A stretch of DNA of 64,000 nucleotides, from the NCBI RefSeq assembly GCF_019891395.1, contig NZ_CP078143.1:1092001-1156000 (forward strand). The letters are read 5' to 3'. The notes below the pieces were generated by a model. That model was given only the letters and a program-made list of their open reading frames with translations. It was not told where the DNA came from and searched no databases. Source of the stretch: Nitratireductor kimnyeongensis. Its GTDB lineage: Bacteria; Pseudomonadota; Alphaproteobacteria; Rhizobiales; Rhizobiaceae. Of the stretch, positions 61,415 to 64,000 are shown piece after piece. Position numbers and translations under genes: made by a program. Positions within the stretch are counted from its first letter, which is position 1, and every line of letters begins with the position of its first letter.

Positions 61415-62109
61415 CCAGCAAACGCGCCTCATTCCGCACGATCCGAGACGAACTTTCCCGGCGCATAGCCGAAAGAGTCTGGTTGCCGGGAACGCTGATA
61501 CCCGGCGAGGAGGCGCTGGCAGAGGAATTCGGCGCCGCCCGCGCCACGGTCAATCGGGCCCTGCAGGAACTCGCCCGCGCCGGTATTCTCGAACGCAAGC
61601 GTCGTGCGGGCACCCGCGTGGCACTTCATCCGGTGCGTGAAGCCCGCTTCGTGATCCCACGCATCCGCCAGGAGATCGAAGGGCGTGGTTCTGAATATCA
61701 ATACCGGCTACTAAGCGCTGAAGAGGCCGATGCACCTGAAGTCATCTGCGCACGCCTTAGCCTGCTTTCAAAGGCGAACATGCTGCATGTGCGCTGCCTC
61801 CATTTGGCCGACCGGGTTCCCTACCAATTCGAGGATCGCTGGATCAATCTGAACACCGTTCCCGATGCACGCACGGCCGATTTCACGCTGATGGGGCCAA
61901 ACGAATGGCTTGTGGGCCACGCCCCTTTCTCCAATGCGGAATTCACGTTCATGGCCGGAGCGGCCAGTGCCGATGAAGCCTCCCTGTTGCAGATTCGGGA
62001 AGGCGATCCGGTCTTCATCGGCGAACGCATCACTTGGATGAAGGGCGAACCCATCACGCTCGCCCACCTCGTCCATCCGTCCTCGCACCGCATGGTCACG
62101 CATCTGTAA
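61411..62109 (+). CDS. hutC: Histidine utilisation repressor
   Basis: A 232-residue GntR-type repressor with an N-terminal winged helix (IPGEEALAEEFGAARATVNRALQELARAGILERKRRAGTRVA) and a C-terminal UTRA effector domain (residues about 90-230), which binds urocanate in known HutC proteins. It starts with GTG 61411, overlapping the hutF stop, so it is made with HutF and probably represses its own operon. Confidence 0.95.
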   Translation: MTSKRASFRTIRDELSRRIAERVWLPGTLIPGEEALAEEFGAARATVNRALQELARAGILERKRRAGTRVALHPVREARFVIPRIRQEIEGRGSEYQYRLLSAEEADAPEVICARLSLLSKANMLHVRCLHLADRVPYQFEDRWINLNTVPDARTADFTLMGPNEWLVGHAPFSNAEFTFMAGAASADEASLLQIREGDPVFIGERITWMKGEPITLAHLVHPSSHRMVTHL

Positions 62110-62173
62110 GCACCTCGACAAGCAGAGGCGGAGGCGTTAGGGCAAGCCAGTCTCATCGTTCCGGGAAACCGCC

Positions 62174-62845
62174 ATGACCGCGCGTAACACGCTCATCGCC
62201 CCTTCCATTCTCGCTTCCGACTTCTCTCGTCTCGGCGACGAGGTCGAAACCGTCGCCAAGGCAGGCGCTGACTGGATCCACCTCGATGTGATGGACGGTC
62301 ATTTCGTCCCCAACATCACCTTCGGCCCACCCATCATCAAATCCATCCGCGACCGCACCGACAAGGTGTTCGACTGCCATTTGATGATCACGCCGGCGGA
62401 CCCTTTCCTCGCAGCCTTCGCCGATGCCGGCTGCGACGTCATCACCGTCCATGCAGAAGCAGGTCCTCATCTCCACCGATCGCTCCAGACGATCCGAAAC
62501 CTTGGGAAGAAGGCCGGCGTTTCGCTCAATCCGTCCACTCCGGAGAATGTCATCGAATATGTGCTCGATGAGCTCGACCTTGTGCTCCTGATGACCGTTA
62601 ATCCCGGTTTCGGCGGCCAGGCGTTCATCCCTTCCGTGGTCGAAAAGGTACGCCGTATCAAGGCCATGATCGGAGAGCGTCCCATCGACATCGAGATCGA
62701 TGGCGGCGTCTCACCTGAAAATGCGGGGCAACTGGCCGCCGCCGGCGCCAATGTGCTCGTCGCCGGCTCCGCTGTGTTCAAGGGGGATGGTGAAGAAGCC
62801 TACACCCAGAACATCGCGGCGATCCGCGACGCTGCAAACCGCTGA
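62174..62845 (+). CDS. rpe: Ribulose-phosphate 3-epimerase
   Basis: A 223-residue TIM-barrel enzyme that interconverts ribulose 5-phosphate and xylulose 5-phosphate. [17 protein letters not shown], the metal-binding [54 protein letters not shown] and [29 protein letters not shown] are all conserved. It starts 64 bases after hutC but is likely independent. Confidence 0.97.
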   Translation: MTARNTLIAPSILASDFSRLGDEVETVAKAGADWIHLDVMDGHFVPNITFGPPIIKSIRDRTDKVFDCHLMITPADPFLAAFADAGCDVITVHAEAGPHLHRSLQTIRNLGKKAGVSLNPSTPENVIEYVLDELDLVLLMTVNPGFGGQAFIPSVVEKVRRIKAMIGERPIDIEIDGGVSPENAGQLAAAGANVLVAGSAVFKGDGEEAYTQNIAAIRDAANR

Positions 62846-62866
62846 GAACCCGGCTTGTTGTAACAA

Positions 62867-62898
62867 AAAGCCGCGCGGACATCGTCCAGCGCGGCTTT
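62867..62898. terminator. Bidirectional rho-independent terminator between rpe and pal
   Basis: AAAGCCGCGC (62867-62876) and GCGCGGCTTT (62889-62898) form a perfect 10-bp stem. On the minus strand it is followed by TTGTTAC, ending pal transcripts; on the plus strand by GTTCATTGTT, serving rpe. Confidence 0.8.
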
Positions 62899-62920
62899 GT
62901 TCATTGTTGGGTGCGGAAGC

Positions 62921-63424
62921 TTAGCTGCTGCCACCATTCAGCACAGTGACCGCACGGCGGTTCTGCGACCAGCAGGAGATGTCGTCGCAGGTCGCGACCG
63001 GACGTTCCTTGCCGTAGGAGATGGTGCGAATGCGATTGGCGGCCACACCCTGCGCAACGAGGAAGTCGCGCGCAGAAGCCGCACGGCGGGCACCCAGCGC
63101 AAGGTTGTATTCACGCGTACCACGTTCGTCCGCATGGCCTTCCACGGTGATCGAATAATTCGTGTACTTGTTCAGCCACTGTGCCTGGCGCGTCAGAACC
63201 TGCTGCGCATCCGCACGGATGACCGACGAATCGAGGTCGAAGAATATCCGGTCGCCGACGCTAACGGTGAATTCCTGCTGCGATCCGGGAGGACCGCCTG
63301 CGCCGCCAAGGCCAATATCGGCAGCATTGTTGGGGACCTGCTTGTTAGCGCAACCAGCCAGGGCAAGAGCCGCTACCAGTGCGATGCCAACCGGGTTTTT
63401 GGCGATAGCTGCAATCGACAGCAT
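62921..63424 (-). CDS. pal: Peptidoglycan-associated lipoprotein
   Basis: A 167-residue outer membrane lipoprotein of the Tol-Pal system, which keeps the envelope together during division. The lipobox is LAGC near residue 24; the C-terminal OmpA-like domain has the landmarks FDLDSSVIRADAQQVL, VEGHADERGTREYNLALGARRA and ISYGKERPV. ATG 63424 with GGAGAGG upstream is used rather than GTG 63430. It lies downstream of tolB on the same strand. Confidence 0.96.
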   Translation of the reverse strand: MLSIAAIAKNPVGIALVAALALAGCANKQVPNNAADIGLGGAGGPPGSQQEFTVSVGDRIFFDLDSSVIRADAQQVLTRQAQWLNKYTNYSITVEGHADERGTREYNLALGARRAASARDFLVAQGVAANRIRTISYGKERPVATCDDISCWSQNRRAVTVLNGGSS

Positions 63425-63607
63425 TGCCACCTCTCCTTCAGATTAGAGATATTTTGTTCAACGATCAGTAACCACGTTGGCGTTAAGGACCCCTCAAGAA
63501 ACGCGGTTAACAAACCCCTATCGGTACAAATCAGAGCCGTTATTTCGCGCAAACTAGCTCAAAATACGGCGGAAACGCGGCGAATCCGGCAGAAGCCGCC
63601 GCGATTC

Positions 63608-64000
63608 CTATTCCAAAAGCGGCGACCATGCCGGGTCCGAGCCATAGTTCGCGGTCGGAATTTTCTGCTCGTTGCGACCCGTGAGGTCGATCGAATAGAG
63701 CTGCGGTCCGGCCGAGCCGGCCGGCTGGCGGAAGAACATGATCACACGGCCATTGGGCGCCCAGGTCGGCCCTTCCTGAAGGAAGCCGGAGGACAGAATG
63801 CGTTCGCCGGAACCGTCGGTGCGCATGACACCGATCTGAAATTGACCGCCCGTCTGTTTGGTGAAGGCGATCAAATCGCCACGCGGCGACCAGACCGGCG
63901 TGGAATAGGTTCCATCGCCAAATGAAATGCGCTTCGCGTCCCCGCCCCCGGCGCTCATGACGTAAATCTGCGCCCGCCCGCCCCGGTCCGAGGTAAACAC
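63608..64000 (-). CDS. tolB: Tol-Pal system protein TolB, C-terminal part
   Basis: The last 130 codons of tolB; the 5' part lies beyond the window edge. Beta-propeller repeats of WD40-like (PD40) type are visible: [47 protein letters not shown] and [17 protein letters not shown], ending with [12 protein letters not shown]. TolB is periplasmic and binds Pal. The 183 bases to pal contain no obvious terminator, so the two genes may be cotranscribed. Confidence 0.95.
   Translation of the reverse strand: MFTSDRGGRAQIYVMSAGGGDAKRISFGDGTYSTPVWSPRGDLIAFTKQTGGQFQIGVMRTDGSGERILSSGFLQEGPTWAPNGRVIMFFRQPAGSAGPQLYSIDLTGRNEQKIPTANYGSDPAWSPLLE

Noticed and set aside
1..64000. CRISPR arrays, IS elements, prophage genes
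   Set aside because: No regularly spaced direct repeats, transposase or phage structural genes were found on either strand.

Overview
The window looks like chromosome from an alphaproteobacterium of the order Hyphomicrobiales (Rhizobiales), most likely near Phyllobacteriaceae (Mesorhizobium, Nitratireductor or Hoeflea relatives). The reasons are high GC, the DUF3108/rpmB pairing, the CnoX-type thioredoxin/LON-domain/Trm112 trio, tolB-pal, a dense set of ABC and TRAP transporters, and the intergenic palindromes beginning CCCTCTCCCCGC that are common in rhizobial genomes. The genus is inference; no rRNA is present. The sequence is almost entirely coding. There is no phage, IS element, CRISPR array or origin.

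Layout. 1-7172: housekeeping and miscellaneous genes (an omptin-type outer membrane protease, DUF1330, nitronate monooxygenase, methyltransferase, gloB, a YddG-like exporter, DUF3108, rpmB, a queuosine-precursor transporter). 7175-19926: a nicotinate/nicotinamide catabolic island. A six-gene, translationally coupled minus-strand operon encodes an FAD subunit, a fused [2Fe-2S]-molybdopterin dehydrogenase, a 6-hydroxynicotinate reductase homologue, UPF0280, DUF1185 and a MarR regulator. It lies divergent to nicotinamidase pncA and beside a Liv-type ABC transporter. A 17-nt motif (15/17 identical) lies upstream of both the catabolic operon and the transporter operon. 20223-28857: an unknown polytopic membrane protein, a GntR-regulated TrpXYZ-like ABC system, Trm112, LON domain, CnoX, a ProX-type editing protein, tRNA-Gly(GCC) and glyoxalase I. 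29050-36835: a TAXI-TRAP transporter with a FeaR-like AraC regulator, aldehyde dehydrogenase and copper amine oxidase, forming a probable primary-amine catabolon. 36855-45383: LysR, IlvD, a DctPQM TRAP transporter, an SMP-30 lactonase and two IclR regulators, probably for sugar-acid or other carboxylate use. 45600-50072: MOSC protein, tRNA-Thr(CGT), a small secreted protein, CoxS/CoxM-type subunits without a large subunit, and a membrane-anchored alpha/beta hydrolase. 50149-62109: a complete histidine-utilisation locus (hutI, H, G, U on one strand; hutF, C divergent) that continues co-directionally into a TakP-like TRAP transporter and dgcN. 62174-64000: rpe, pal and the 3' part of tolB.

How the genes work together. 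The island is built around uptake and oxidation of small nitrogen-containing nutrients. Nicotinamide would be deamidated by PncA, hydroxylated by the Mo enzyme and reduced by the HnR homologue, with ring opening left to unassigned proteins. Amines would be oxidised by the copper amine oxidase and aldehyde dehydrogenase. Histidine would be degraded through formiminoglutamate deiminase (HutF) and deformylase (HutG). Each catabolic unit sits beside its own transporter and regulator. At every substrate-binding-protein/next-gene junction of the five transporters a hairpin is visible, consistent with higher expression of the binding protein.

The best candidate for an undescribed system is the 7175-14999 operon. 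It has the first steps of reductive nicotinate degradation as known from Eubacterium barkeri, but no recognisable enamidase. UPF0280 and DUF1185 sit exactly where the ring-opening and later enzymes should be.
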